Assembly: GCA_900109485.1 (NCBI GenBank)
Contig: FOAY01000008.1
Location: forward strand, 62,001 to 126,000
Source: Kosakonia sacchari
Lineage (GTDB): Bacteria > Pseudomonadota > Gammaproteobacteria > Enterobacterales > Enterobacteriaceae
Length of the DNA stretch: 64,000 nt
Direction: 5' to 3'
A program made the position numbers and the translations under genes. A model generated the notes under the pieces. It saw only the letters and a list, made by a program, of their open reading frames with translations, was not told where the DNA came from and searched no databases. Numbering within the stretch: the first letter of the stretch is position 1; every line of letters begins with the position of its first letter. This document shows, one piece after another, positions 1-9,217 of this stretch.

Positions 1-760
1 AGCCATCCTGCCGATCGGCCAACCAGCGGGAAAGCACTTTCGACTGACTTAAAAATTCGCCCTCGGACTTAACAACGATATCCGGGGAGGATTGCCTGAC
101 CGTTGAAACAGGGGAACTTTCGGCTGTACTGGTGTTTTGCGGCGTTAAACCATCCAACCCGCCGGAGCCTGCCAGACGGATTTCCAGCGCGCGGGATAAA
201 CCGTCGAGAGAGGGACGTTCGCGTTCAGGCCAGCGTTCCAGTTGGGTATCCAACAAACTCAGCACGGATGCCGTCCGTGAGGTCTGCTCACGGTTTGCAT
301 CCGGCCACAGTGAAAGCGTGTCCTGCATCTTTGTACTGTTCAGCCACTCAAGCGCGGACTTGCGTGCATTCGGGCGGCGCGGATGACATTGCTCACCGTA
401 TCGGGTCAACATGGCCACCAGCAGTTGCAGCCCCTCACACAGCCCGGCTTCGCCTTCCCGCTGCAGTCGAGCGAAGATATACCAGGTAACCACCCTTACG
501 TCCCGGGCAGTGCGACAAAGAATTTTTTCAGCCAGCTGGCAAAGCTTTTCTGCATCGGTGCCGGAAAGTTTGTTGATCTCCTCACGCATCAACTGGAAAT
601 CGTCGTCATAGGCAGGGTCTTCCCCTGCCCCGTCACCATCAGCTAATGGTTTGAGCCAGTTATCCCATTGCGACAGGCTGCCCTGCTGACGAGCGAGCAG
701 CGCTGTTTGTTGCGCCTCATCGGGCACACACAGTGCCAGCAGCGCTTTTGCAGTAGCCAT
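1..760 (-). CDS. tssA: TssA/VasJ-type T6SS protein (ImpA_N domain), 3' end outside window
   Basis: The open frame starts at the ATG complementary to 758-760 and runs off the window, so only about 253 N-terminal residues are visible. The N-terminus has an ImpA_N-like layout, with acidic residues near position 50 (AYDDDFQLMREEINKL) and a helical segment around residues 85-115. TssA proteins cap or prime the growing sheath at the baseplate. It begins one base after the tssM stop codon, so it is in the same operon and probably translationally coupled. The C-terminal half, which decides the TssA subclass, is not visible. Confidence 0.85.
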   Translation of the reverse strand, partial: MATAKALLALCVPDEAQQTALLARQQGSLSQWDNWLKPLADGDGAGEDPAYDDDFQLMREEINKLSGTDAEKLCQLAEKILCRTARDVRVVTWYIFARLQREGEAGLCEGLQLLVAMLTRYGEQCHPRRPNARKSALEWLNSTKMQDTLSLWPDANREQTSRTASVLSLLDTQLERWPERERPSLDGLSRALEIRLAGSGGLDGLTPQNTSTAESSPVSTVRQSSPDIVVKSEGEFLSQSKVLSRWLADRQDG

Positions 761-761
761 A

Positions 762-3700
762 TTATTTCTCCGCCGTGGATGCGAAGGTGTTATTCACGGT
801 ATCAGTGCTAACTGAGAAGATAGATTCCGGTAAGCGAAAGCCCTGCAGTTTCAGCAGCGCCAGCGGGCCATCACCCAGTTCGCTACGCATAATAAATTTC
901 AGCGAGTTGCCGTCCGGGGTGATCCACATCAATTGAGTGCGGCTGCTGTCAAGCGGGGTGATCCGCGCTTTGTCCAGCAGGCGAATCAAGCCCCAGTTGC
1001 TCTGATTGTGTTCATAGAGGCGCATTTCTGCCGTATTGCTGCGCCAGCTCAGATCCACGCCGGGATAATAGGTGTTCCCGGGCCAGATAAAGCTCTGCCA
1101 GCTTTCCATCTGGTTGAAGTAATCCAGATTCTGACCGTCCAGCGTCAGCTGCATCCGCGCAACCTCACGTGAAGGGCGGGCCATTAGTTCAAAATGAACA
1201 CCCGCATCACCCTGCGCGAAAATAATGTCGGAGATATCTGCCAGTTGGTTGATCGCCGCCAGAAACGTCGGGTTAACGGTCATGCCCTGGCTTGCAGAAG
1301 GATCGACCACCCAGTGGCTGCCTTCCTGATGCAGAATGCCGCCCAGGTTGGTTTTGAGGAATGCCGCAATACGACCGGAATCACTACGCAGGAACTGCGC
1401 CAGAAGAGCAAGTGAGGCATCACTTCCCGTGGCTTTAAATGGATAGCGCCCGGCAAACGCCGTGTTCCACTGAGATACAATCGAGCTCTGCCAACGAGCG
1501 TTCAGGCTGCCCGTCGCCGGAGCCAGCACCTGACGCCAGGCCAGATCCAGCGGCTGAACAAACAGTGCCTGAGCAAAGCCGTTCCACTCCTGTCCGAGAC
1601 TTGCGGCTACCAGCCTGCCATAGTCGCGGGTATCGGTCAGATCGATAGCTTTGCCCTGGAAAACCGTCTGGGCCAGCCTCTGCGCCATTGCCTGCGGATC
1701 CGGGGCACTGGTAACCTGTTGAAGCTTGAGGCGCGCCTGCGTCACACGCGCCAGCCACGACTGGAAACTCAGGTTGCCATTGCTACCCGTGCCGTCTTTC
1801 CCGGCCATCAGGCCATTCAGCGGACCAAACACGCTATCCAGTGGGCCTTCCGGCCCCTGTGCCTGCTTGATGAACTGCTGGGCGTTCTTGTTGCGGCCCA
1901 CCAGCTTTTTCGCGGAGTCCACCAGCGAATCGGCAAGCGCCTCACCTTTGGCCCCGGTCTGCCCCTGCCAGGCCAGCGTATTCATCAACGCCACCAGCGG
2001 CGACTGACGCACATCCGCCAGCAGGTTGAGTTGGGCAATCGCTTCAGGCAGAGATTCTGCTTCGTGCCACTGAATGCTGTTGGCCATGTTCAGCCAGGCA
2101 TTGCCAAAGTCGGTGAAATAGCGCCCGGTCAGACGCAGCCTCAGCGCTTGCGGTGAAATATCACTGCCTGCCTGATGGGAGTTATCGGTCAGTACCCAGT
2201 CGATTTCATCGCGGCGGGTTTTCACTACCTCATCAATAGCGTTCTCGACCTGCTCTTCCCACGCCTGACGAGTAAACATTCCCGGCACCACTTCTTCGGT
2301 GCTGAAAATGATCGACTCGTCGGTATCACCGGTCATATCTGCAAGGGTTAAGTCTGGCCAGTTGCGGGCGATGCGCAGCAGCATCTCCTGATACAGGCCT
2401 GACTCAGCATTACGCTGTCCAATCTGCTTGAGCAAAATCTGACGCACGGCGCCAACCAGGTCTGTATCTGGCTTAATTTTCCATTCCGGATGCGCAGGCA
2501 GGTTCTGAGCATAGAATCCGAGCAGTTTCGTGGCCTGGGTCTGCCAGGCGCTGTCGGCAACGCCAGCGCGGGACGGCCAGACTTTCAGCATATTTCCGGC
2601 AAGCCAGATCGCATCCGCTTTATCCGGGCGCGCCAACATCAGGTAGCCCTTGAGCAGGTTATAGGCCTTTTGCGAGCCCGCAGTACGTGCATCGCTGGCT
2701 GGAGGGAGTTCCACAAATACGCTCAGTTGACGGTGGAGCTCATCAGCCAGCGCATCGCGCATCAGTATCTGGTTATTACGGGCATACAGTGGCCAGAGTG
2801 CATTCAGGGTCGCACGGTCCTGATTCAGGCCAAAGCGCGTATACCACGGCGCGCCGTGCGCTTCCCTCTCCTGTAGACGGGCAATAGTCTGCTGCAGAAT
2901 AAGCTGATTACGCAGGCGCTCCGTCAACGGTTGCTTTGTATCGGCGGCAACGCGGGCGGTTTGCTGAGCCTGATAAATCTGAGCACGGTTAACCACCAGA
3001 GAAAGCAGTGTTCCCGCACCCCACAGCACAACCAGCGCCAGCAGCATCAGGCGCAGAGCGCGCTGCCAGTGGAAACCGATTTTGCGGGCGTGAACATGCA
3101 GACAATCATCTTCCAAAGCCTGCCAGGCCGGGTGGCTCAGACGCGCGTGCGGTAGCGTGGAGGTTGCTGGCAGCACAGGGCTGAACATCAAGCCGCGCAG
3201 GCGGTACGGTACCGGCCCGGTCATCAGGCTGGCCAGCAATGGGGCTAACTGTTGTTTAAGGCGGCCACGCAGTTGATCGGATAACTGCAGCAGCCAGCTG
3301 TGGCGAGTATCGCTCAGCAACACCGGCATACCCGCGCGACGCAGACGTGAGGAAAGCGTCGACAGTGACTCAACCGCAGCTTCCGGTGAAGCACCCGGGC
3401 CGAACAATGTGCCTGTCGCCGGAACACCTTCGCCTTGCTGGCTCCAGGCTTCCTCACGGATAAACCACAGCCAGACCGGCGCCTGCCAGCCAAACAGCGA
3501 ATCACCTTTCTGGCGGCTGCGAACCAGCGTATCCAGCGCGGCGGCATCCGGGAGTTGTTTGTTGTCCATCACCTGCACAATGCCATCCACCGGGCGCTGA
3601 GAGCGCACCTCATTCAGCACGTCAACAAATTCTGGATCCGGCGTGATTTTTGCTGCCCCGGCATGGATCAGGACAATGCCACCGTTTTCCTGCCAGTGGT

Positions 3701-4142
3701 CACGCTTGAGCCCCGGAACCACTTTTTCGATATGGTCATCGATCCCCTGAACCAGCAGCAGGCGGACTTTCGATCTCCAGCGGTGGCCGTAGCGCAGACG
3801 GAGGTGGTCGATGAGCGCTGTACTATTGAAAAAGCCGTTCTCACTTTGATCCTTCAGAATCAAGGAAGTCTGATTTCCGGTAGACTTTCTCTTATTTTCC
3901 TCGAAGGCCGCCCTGGCACCCGTCTTTCCCGCGCGCTCAAATAATCTTTCGACCACCCAGCCAATAAGGCCAATAATAAGGATTAAAACCAGACTCCATA
4001 TCAGCAACCGGGTATTGTCGAGCGGGCCGATACCCGTCCAGTGCTCCATTTTTTCTGGCCAGGCCATAAACAGGTATACAAAAATAGAGATAAAAAAAAT
4101 AAGTGTGAGTACGATGCTCCCGATAAGTGTTTTTATTTTCAC
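762..4142 (-). CDS. tssM: T6SS membrane complex protein TssM (IcmF/VasK)
   Basis: This 1126-residue protein is the inner-membrane core of the T6SS envelope complex, spanning the periplasm towards TssJ. Transmembrane segments are visible near residues 5-27, 46-63 and 361-385; a cytoplasmic domain lies between the second and third, and a long periplasmic domain follows. The C-terminus ends with the IcmF-type beta-rich region. I see no canonical Walker A motif in the cytoplasmic loop, a state known in some TssM proteins. It overlaps the upstream 399-residue gene by four bases (ATGA) and is followed directly by tssA. Its normal partner TssL is disrupted in this window. Confidence 0.95.
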   Translation of the reverse strand: MKIKTLIGSIVLTLIFFISIFVYLFMAWPEKMEHWTGIGPLDNTRLLIWSLVLILIIGLIGWVVERLFERAGKTGARAAFEENKRKSTGNQTSLILKDQSENGFFNSTALIDHLRLRYGHRWRSKVRLLLVQGIDDHIEKVVPGLKRDHWQENGGIVLIHAGAAKITPDPEFVDVLNEVRSQRPVDGIVQVMDNKQLPDAAALDTLVRSRQKGDSLFGWQAPVWLWFIREEAWSQQGEGVPATGTLFGPGASPEAAVESLSTLSSRLRRAGMPVLLSDTRHSWLLQLSDQLRGRLKQQLAPLLASLMTGPVPYRLRGLMFSPVLPATSTLPHARLSHPAWQALEDDCLHVHARKIGFHWQRALRLMLLALVVLWGAGTLLSLVVNRAQIYQAQQTARVAADTKQPLTERLRNQLILQQTIARLQEREAHGAPWYTRFGLNQDRATLNALWPLYARNNQILMRDALADELHRQLSVFVELPPASDARTAGSQKAYNLLKGYLMLARPDKADAIWLAGNMLKVWPSRAGVADSAWQTQATKLLGFYAQNLPAHPEWKIKPDTDLVGAVRQILLKQIGQRNAESGLYQEMLLRIARNWPDLTLADMTGDTDESIIFSTEEVVPGMFTRQAWEEQVENAIDEVVKTRRDEIDWVLTDNSHQAGSDISPQALRLRLTGRYFTDFGNAWLNMANSIQWHEAESLPEAIAQLNLLADVRQSPLVALMNTLAWQGQTGAKGEALADSLVDSAKKLVGRNKNAQQFIKQAQGPEGPLDSVFGPLNGLMAGKDGTGSNGNLSFQSWLARVTQARLKLQQVTSAPDPQAMAQRLAQTVFQGKAIDLTDTRDYGRLVAASLGQEWNGFAQALFVQPLDLAWRQVLAPATGSLNARWQSSIVSQWNTAFAGRYPFKATGSDASLALLAQFLRSDSGRIAAFLKTNLGGILHQEGSHWVVDPSASQGMTVNPTFLAAINQLADISDIIFAQGDAGVHFELMARPSREVARMQLTLDGQNLDYFNQMESWQSFIWPGNTYYPGVDLSWRSNTAEMRLYEHNQSNWGLIRLLDKARITPLDSSRTQLMWITPDGNSLKFIMRSELGDGPLALLKLQGFRLPESIFSVSTDTVNNTFASTAEK

Positions 4143-5338
4143 AATGTGTCCTGTCGTGTCCCTGTGTTATCTCCGGGCGTAACACCGGCAATCCAGATTT
4201 CATTTGTATCCGTTTCTACGGCTATTATTTGCGCCGCTCCTGAGCGAGCAACGATCGAGGATATGGCCACCGCAAGCCAGGGAGCAGAGACGCCTCCATA
4301 ACCGATGAAACCATCTATGTTTTTATGTTCTTCAGCCATATTGAGAGATAATTTATTTTCTTCACACGCAGCATGCCATTCCCCGCCCTGTGAGAAATTC
4401 AATCCAGTAATCCAACTTCCCTTAACCTCTTCAGGTAGTAGTTGACTCCAGATCAGTGCCCGTGAAAGTGTTTTCGTCAGAGAATCATTCTTGTATTTTT
4501 CAGGTCTGCGTAATTGCACAGCCTCATGAATGCCGGGATGTTTTCTATTCAGCATTAATGCTAATGTTATTGCTTCACCTTCGCCTTCTCTGGCTACTTG
4601 ACGTATCTCTGCACTGAGAGATAAAACCAGGGATGGTTTATGCCATGCATTATCAAGCCAGCAGTCGAGCGCTTCAAACCCATTGCCTTCGAATAAAACA
4701 AAAGGACGCCCGGTCTCTGACTGAATGAACTCTGATGCGATTTGCAATGCATCAGGGATCCCTGGCGTATCAAAGTCGGCTATCAGACAACAAGCAATAT
4801 CTGATGGGATCTTATCGAGAACAGGCTCAATTTGCGTAATAAGCGTTTTAATGGCTTCGCTGAATTCCGCTGATTGCTGCTCTTCAAATCCAGGTAATTT
4901 TGAATGTCGAACCAGGGACCCTTCTCTTGTTTTTTGTACTTGTATGACCGGAGAAGAGGATTGTATTGCAGAAAGTATTTTATCTGTTCGGCTTCCAGAT
5001 TGCGTTATAACACCTGAAGCGATAAGCCATGCATAACGTTGCCCACGAAGAATCTCTTCATTCCGCAGCGCATTGCGACTAGCATTCCAGGACTCAGCCC
5101 AGACCTGGTCTGTCTTGTATGCAATACGACGAAGGCCAAAAAATATCCCCCAAAAACACAAGGGAACGCCAAGCGCGGTAAACCAGAAAATAACCCCCTC
5201 TTTCGTACCAGTCCAAAATAAAAATGACAGCAGGCTGCCAACAATCAGAAAGAATACCAATAACCCTGACCATTTATGTGTATCCGGGCGATGGACTTTG
5301 GGGACTTTTGCAGGGACCTCATCCAGAAACACCGGCAT
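4139..5338 (-). CDS. Putative T6SS-associated inner-membrane protein of unknown function
   Basis: This 399-residue protein has two hydrophobic segments near the N-terminus (about residues 24-42 and 50-71) and then a long soluble region, which should be cytoplasmic if the N-terminus is inside. I recognise no catalytic motif. It lies between the PAAR gene and tssM with a two-base gap and a four-base overlap respectively, so it is cotranscribed. Similar proteins sit at this place in some enterobacterial T6SS clusters, which suggests an accessory role for the membrane complex or for effectors; that is inference from position only. Confidence 0.75.
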   Translation of the reverse strand: MPVFLDEVPAKVPKVHRPDTHKWSGLLVFFLIVGSLLSFLFWTGTKEGVIFWFTALGVPLCFWGIFFGLRRIAYKTDQVWAESWNASRNALRNEEILRGQRYAWLIASGVITQSGSRTDKILSAIQSSSPVIQVQKTREGSLVRHSKLPGFEEQQSAEFSEAIKTLITQIEPVLDKIPSDIACCLIADFDTPGIPDALQIASEFIQSETGRPFVLFEGNGFEALDCWLDNAWHKPSLVLSLSAEIRQVAREGEGEAITLALMLNRKHPGIHEAVQLRRPEKYKNDSLTKTLSRALIWSQLLPEEVKGSWITGLNFSQGGEWHAACEENKLSLNMAEEHKNIDGFIGYGGVSAPWLAVAISSIVARSGAAQIIAVETDTNEIWIAGVTPGDNTGTRQDTL

Positions 5339-5340
5339 AT

Positions 5341-5604
5341 TTATGCTACCTTACCCGCCGAAAATGAACTAATCAGCATACAACCACATCCGCATTTATG
5401 GCCATGGAACGCAACTGGAACCCCCTGATCCAGATAGTCTGGATTTCCCTCAATGATTGTCGTAGGTCCATGCCCCTCTTTTGGACATGAAACCTTATCC
5501 CCTTTACGGGCAACACCAATACCGCCAAACTTCATCGTTCCGGAACCTGTTAATACAACACCACCGTGTGTGGTTTTATCACCAATACGAACAATCGCTA
5601 ACAT
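5341..5604 (-). CDS. PAAR domain spike-tip protein
   Basis: This 87-residue protein sharpens the VgrG spike. It has the N-terminal PAAR signature (VRIGDKTTHGG), glycine turns, and candidate zinc ligands H13, C40, H67/H69 and the C-terminal cysteines of GHKCGCGC. It is a bare PAAR with no fused toxin, so effectors must be carried by VgrG or by the trunk of the large effector. Its first codons and upstream leader are repeated at about 10150-10247, which shows that this boundary was duplicated when the neighbouring effector array grew. Confidence 0.93.
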   Translation of the reverse strand: MLAIVRIGDKTTHGGVVLTGSGTMKFGGIGVARKGDKVSCPKEGHGPTTIIEGNPDYLDQGVPVAFHGHKCGCGCMLISSFSAGKVA

Positions 5605-6680
5605 AGCTATATATCCTTAAGTTATACCGAAGAATTAACTTGAAAAATAAGCCCACTAACTCATTGTTTAATCCAGGAAATTAAAGGCTCGCCTTTTGCG
5701 TTGATATAACCAATATTTGCCCATTTCTTGTCTGGCGTAACCTGAATTATTTTGACTTTATCACCCGGTATCAGATACCCCTTTTTTTATCATTATCGCT
5801 CGGTGATGTATAAAGCGGTGTTTTGCTATCTAAAGTGAGACTTATTTTCAGCGAGTTCAGATAGTTCACAATTTCTACAGAAACATTTCTTTTAGAAATT
5901 GGGTTTTCCTTCATGAGTTTTTGATATTCGTTAATATTTTTATTATTAGGTGCATCACATCGCAATAAATTATTAACATCATAAAGATTATAGGATGATA
6001 ATGGGTCTATTGACTCATTCATTTTGGGTCTAAATGAAAGAAAATAAAATTTATCACCATGTCCATCAGGAGACTCAGAAAGTACGTCTTTACCCTTTTC
6101 CCAATCATAACCACAAACTTCACCATCCCAGTCGCTTACCACACAACCACTTGCCAACGTCGGTGTACTTTTTAGTACCGTCATCCATAGCAACATAATC
6201 TCCTGCTATGCTAGTTATTTTTAAATACTCCCAGGAAGGAGATACTTTTGAAGAACCATCTTCTGTGTAATATCTATCATCACGGCTAAGATCTAATCGC
6301 TGAGTTCCATGAATAAAATAAATTTTGCCCCACGCATTTGGATCAATATTATCACCTTGCTTCTTGTGGGAGAAAACGACCTCACTTCCATTAGGTGAAG
6401 TTATTTTTACATCCGCAAAACTTCCTGTTGAAACCGCAGTACCTAAAACAAGAAAAATACTTTTCTTGGATTTATTCATAATTTAGCCTTCAAGGCATTA
6501 AACCTTGCAACTGAGTTAGTCATTATTCGAGTAACCTTATGTCCTTCTAACAGTCGACTTTCATAATTCGTATGAGAAGTTCCCCATGTGTGTGGATCTA
6601 AACTTACAGATGGATTATGGGCGTGAAAATTGTCAAGGACTTCCTTAAATTCACGCCCTACATTAGCCGGCCGGGATCTC
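5580..6680 (-). repeat. Direct repeat copy A (effector tail-immunity-PAAR start)
   Basis: This block matches 10166-11281 in the same orientation at high identity over the effector tail and immunity gene, and more weakly through the leader into the first PAAR codons. It flanks the decayed array together with copy B. Confidence 0.85.
5661..6479 (-). pseudogene. Frameshifted copy of the 280-residue SH3-like immunity gene
   Basis: This is a near-identical duplicate of the intact gene at 10248-11090. Two lesions break it. Around 6150-6160 a segment of about 32 bp in the intact copy is replaced by about 9 bp, which shifts the frame. Near 5783-5789 a run of eight T has become seven, which truncates the SH3-like C-terminus. 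The signal peptide and first 100 or so codons are intact. It follows a truncated copy of the effector tail with the same ATGA overlap as the intact pair. It is probably non-functional. Confidence 0.85.
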
Positions 6681-6691
6681 AAAAAATGCAT
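6476..6691 (-). pseudogene. Duplicated 3' end of the large T6SS effector gene
   Basis: The last 65 or so codons match the C-terminus of the intact 950-residue effector (11087-13939) with scattered substitutions, starting at the RPANVGREF segment. Everything upstream (trunk and catalytic part) is missing, and the first few codons are unrelated sequence. It overlaps the following immunity pseudogene by four bases, as in the intact pair. It is the upstream edge of a duplicated block that spans about 5580-6680. Confidence 0.85.
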
Positions 6692-6728
6692 GGAACTAAA
6701 ACAGGTCTATTTACAATACGCGTCGCTA

Positions 6729-7580
6729 TTAATACTGCGTATTGATTATCACATCTAACTTTGTTCCTGTATCGCTCTTATCAAACGAGTAATTAGTTTT
6801 TTCGGCATCCATTACAACTGATATACTTAGTTTATTTTTATCAATCCATTTATAGACGACAGAACCACCATTAATTTTATAACTGCTATTATTGTCAGGT
6901 AGATTATTTCTTAAATCACCAGAGACATTTTCATCGAGTGTAATAAACTTCTGATAAGCCATTCTTAAATCAAAATTGTTAAATTCACAAGAATACTTAG
7001 ATGCCCCATCAAATTGACGGTCAGGATTTTCCTTATGACAATATTTCCCCCAATCGCCCCTTGAATTCAAATTACTTTCCTGAGGCACGAATTCATCTAT
7101 CCGCTTATAAAATACAACATAATTCCGATCGGTAACGAACAAATTATCACCAGCCTTTACAATTACATCATAAGGCTCAGGACATTCTTTACCAGGAAAT
7201 AATGATGTGAATTCATAAATATTTTCTGGAAGTTGGAAACCTTCATGTTTAAACAGAATACGATACATATTTACCGTATTGCTCGACATAAAGTATGAAA
7301 TAGTACTTTTCTTCAGCTTAACATAGTCCGTTGAGCATACATCTCTATTTTCCAGAAAATCATTGGTTATAATGAGCTTCTTATCTCCAATATCCAAAAT
7401 GGACTTATTGTAGATCATGTTAAAACGATCGATGACGTCGGTATTATGCTTACCCCAAAGATCATTTCCTGACACTTTATCAAACACCCAGCGAGTCCCT
7501 TTTGTATCATCATCTGAGTGTGCAATACCTGATAGTAACGATAAAAATAATAAGAAAATAAAATAAATTCGAATGCGCAT
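6729..7580 (-). CDS. Putative exported immunity protein (orphan; partner of a decayed M23 toxin)
   Basis: About 283 residues with an N-terminal signal peptide (MRIRIYFIFLLFLSLLSG then a polar mature region with several cysteines), so the product is periplasmic. I chose the ATG at 7580 because it has a GGAT sequence about 7 nt upstream and places the signal peptide at the N-terminus; an in-frame ATG at 7613 would add 11 polar residues. No known family is recognised. It lies directly downstream of an M23 peptidase remnant, with 9 nt between the toxin stop and the ATG at 7613. A periplasmic inhibitor of a peptidoglycan endopeptidase is inferred from location and export signal. Confidence 0.7.
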   Translation of the reverse strand: MRIRIYFIFLLFLSLLSGIAHSDDDTKGTRWVFDKVSGNDLWGKHNTDVIDRFNMIYNKSILDIGDKKLIITNDFLENRDVCSTDYVKLKKSTISYFMSSNTVNMYRILFKHEGFQLPENIYEFTSLFPGKECPEPYDVIVKAGDNLFVTDRNYVVFYKRIDEFVPQESNLNSRGDWGKYCHKENPDRQFDGASKYSCEFNNFDLRMAYQKFITLDENVSGDLRNNLPDNNSSYKINGGSVVYKWIDKNKLSISVVMDAEKTNYSFDKSDTGTKLDVIINTQY

Positions 7581-7622
7581 ATTTATATCCATAAAATTAA
7601 TGTGATGAATCATAAATATTGT

Positions 7623-8172
7623 TCAAAAAAATTTTTTGCTCTGATAGTAGGATTCCCATCCTTTGATAAAGGATTCCCCCTCACTTGACAATGTTAAATT
7701 TTCAATTGCAGTTCTTTCACCTGCATCTATGTGAACATTTATCAAATGTGTTCTGATATCCTTCCATTAATATATCAATAGGGTCGTGTAAGTCGTTACG
7801 ACGAAGGAATGGTGAGCTTGGTGCATTTTTAGGTGGTGGTACATCTCCACTTCCCGGATAATATTAAAAATGAAGCATATAAACTATTTTACCAGGAATA
7901 ATATTTGGATGCTGGTCTGTAGATGGATTAATCATTAACCCTGTTTTAGAGATGGTCGTGCCTTGTATTACATGCTGACTAATATGTACAAAGATACCAT
8001 ATAGATCGACTTCACCATATCTAATGTAAAAATACCTACCATTCTCAGAAAAATATTTAACGGTAATTCCTCAAACTCCATAATAGTAATTCACTAATTA
8101 GCGACATCTCATCGCACTAAGTCAACAATGCCCCCAAAAGATTCAATACCATTACCTACAAAAAAACGTTTT
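7623..8172 (-). pseudogene. Remnant of an M23-type peptidoglycan endopeptidase effector tip
   Basis: No open frame exists, but reading the minus strand through lesions gives a coherent M23-like sequence. It includes GRYFYIRYGEVDLYGIFVHIS, then GLMINPS, PGKIVYMLHF followed by a stop at 7864-7866, YYPGSGDVPPPK, SPFLRRNDLHDPIDIL, and after a frameshift near 7738 a 38-residue tail ending at the stop 7623-7625. Another stop lies at 8071-8073 and a frame change near 8100. Upstream, VGNGIESFGGIVDLVR is still readable. The LHF-stop-YYPGSG segment matches the place of the LHFE motif of M23 enzymes, with E codon GAA changed to TAA. It is clearly dead. Confidence 0.7.
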
Positions 8173-8193
8173 GATTTTAAAAAACCGCATCTA

Positions 8194-8664
8194 CTAAGGA
8201 AATTTGAATGCATTATCCCTTACTGAACTATCCAAAACATCTTCAATGCTTTTCATTTCAATACCTTTTTCACCAAATGAATTTGAATCGCATTGTTTAG
8301 TACTAATTAATTTCCCATTTTTCTTAACATCGAGTTGAGCTACTACATTTGGTCTTTCTTCAGGAATGCTCAGAATATATGAGTAGTGTCCTTGATTAAA
8401 TCCAAGATATGTTGTGTAAGTCCCCAAGTCCACCCATCTTTTTAGTTTTTCTTTTGTATTAAAATTGACTATCAATTCTGATGTTCCCCCTTTGCTAAAG
8501 GTATATTTAACTGTGTCACTTTTCTTATTTGCACAAAAGGTTGCTTTGCGACTTACTTTTCCAGAAAGATCGCATGATGCAATCAATATTTCATCCATAT
8601 CACAATCGCTTGCATAAGCATATGGTACAAAAACCATAGTTAGAATAAATATTGTTTTTTTCAT
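8194..8664 (-). CDS. Putative exported immunity protein (orphan)
   Basis: A 156-residue protein with a clear signal peptide (MKKTIFILTMVFVPYAYA, cleavage before S19), low GC and four or more cysteines in the mature part, typical of a small periplasmic protein. No family is recognised. It overlaps the end of a truncated effector by four bases (ATGA), the same coupling as the intact effector and immunity pair further upstream. Its cognate toxin tip has been lost; only about 20 codons follow the effector trunk boundary. It probably protects against incoming toxins of sister strains, which is inference. Confidence 0.7.
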   Translation of the reverse strand: MKKTIFILTMVFVPYAYASDCDMDEILIASCDLSGKVSRKATFCANKKSDTVKYTFSKGGTSELIVNFNTKEKLKRWVDLGTYTTYLGFNQGHYSYILSIPEERPNVVAQLDVKKNGKLISTKQCDSNSFGEKGIEMKSIEDVLDSSVRDNAFKFP

Positions 8665-9165
8665 AAAAAGACTCGTTCACATAATTTATAAGCAGCCTGC
8701 CGTTCTGCAAGTCCCATATTTCCACCATTGACTGCACCCAAAAACGCTACCGGATGCATATGCCACGGCTCAGCCACCATCCCGGAGACCTGCTTCAGAA
8801 GGCGACTGTAATTATACTGGTTCATCGCCTGGCTACTGTCCGTTTCATTTTGGGCAGCCAGATAAAGTTGTTCAAGGATCCCTTTTACAACGTTGTCAGG
8901 GTGATGGATACCATCTATAAGATCGAAGCTTTTTGGTGCCTTATCCAGGGTGACAAACCCCAGAGAAGCCAGGTCAAACTGCGCCACTTTTTTCACATCA
9001 CTGGCAGCCATCCAGCCGCCTTCTGGCCTTATCTGAAAATACGCAGCACCGGTATTATCTGTCAGCACCTTCCCGCCGGCATCCGATATATACAGAACAG
9101 CTCCTTATGCTTATTTAAGGTAAGCCGTATTGTCTTTACTCACTTTATCCGGATTGGTCAGAAGT
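8661..9165 (-). pseudogene. Truncated, internally deleted copy of the effector trunk
   Basis: An open frame of 135 codons (8661-9068, GTG at an internal valine) matches the intact effector trunk from the VLTDNTGAAYFQ segment. It lacks 237 bp that in the intact gene lie between two CTGCTTCA repeats (12041-12048 and 12278-12285), which removes the EF-hand loop in frame. A second deletion of about 80 bp near 9080 breaks the frame, and homology continues upstream to about 9165. After the boundary motif EPWHMHPVAFL the sequence changes to a short unrelated tail ending CERVFL. It is a relic of an effector with a different toxin tip. Confidence 0.85.
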
Positions 9166-9217
9166 GATAATTACTCTAACTTAGCATTTCAGATCTGCCT
9201 AGCCAATGAATGGATAA

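Noticed and set aside
103-646. Plus-strand open frames over the start of the window
   Set aside because: They are shadows of tssA, whose minus-strand frame is open throughout and has family features.
6120-6479. 119-residue open frame as a functional small immunity protein
   Set aside because: It is the 5' part of a frameshifted duplicate of the 280-residue gene and lacks the SH3-like end.
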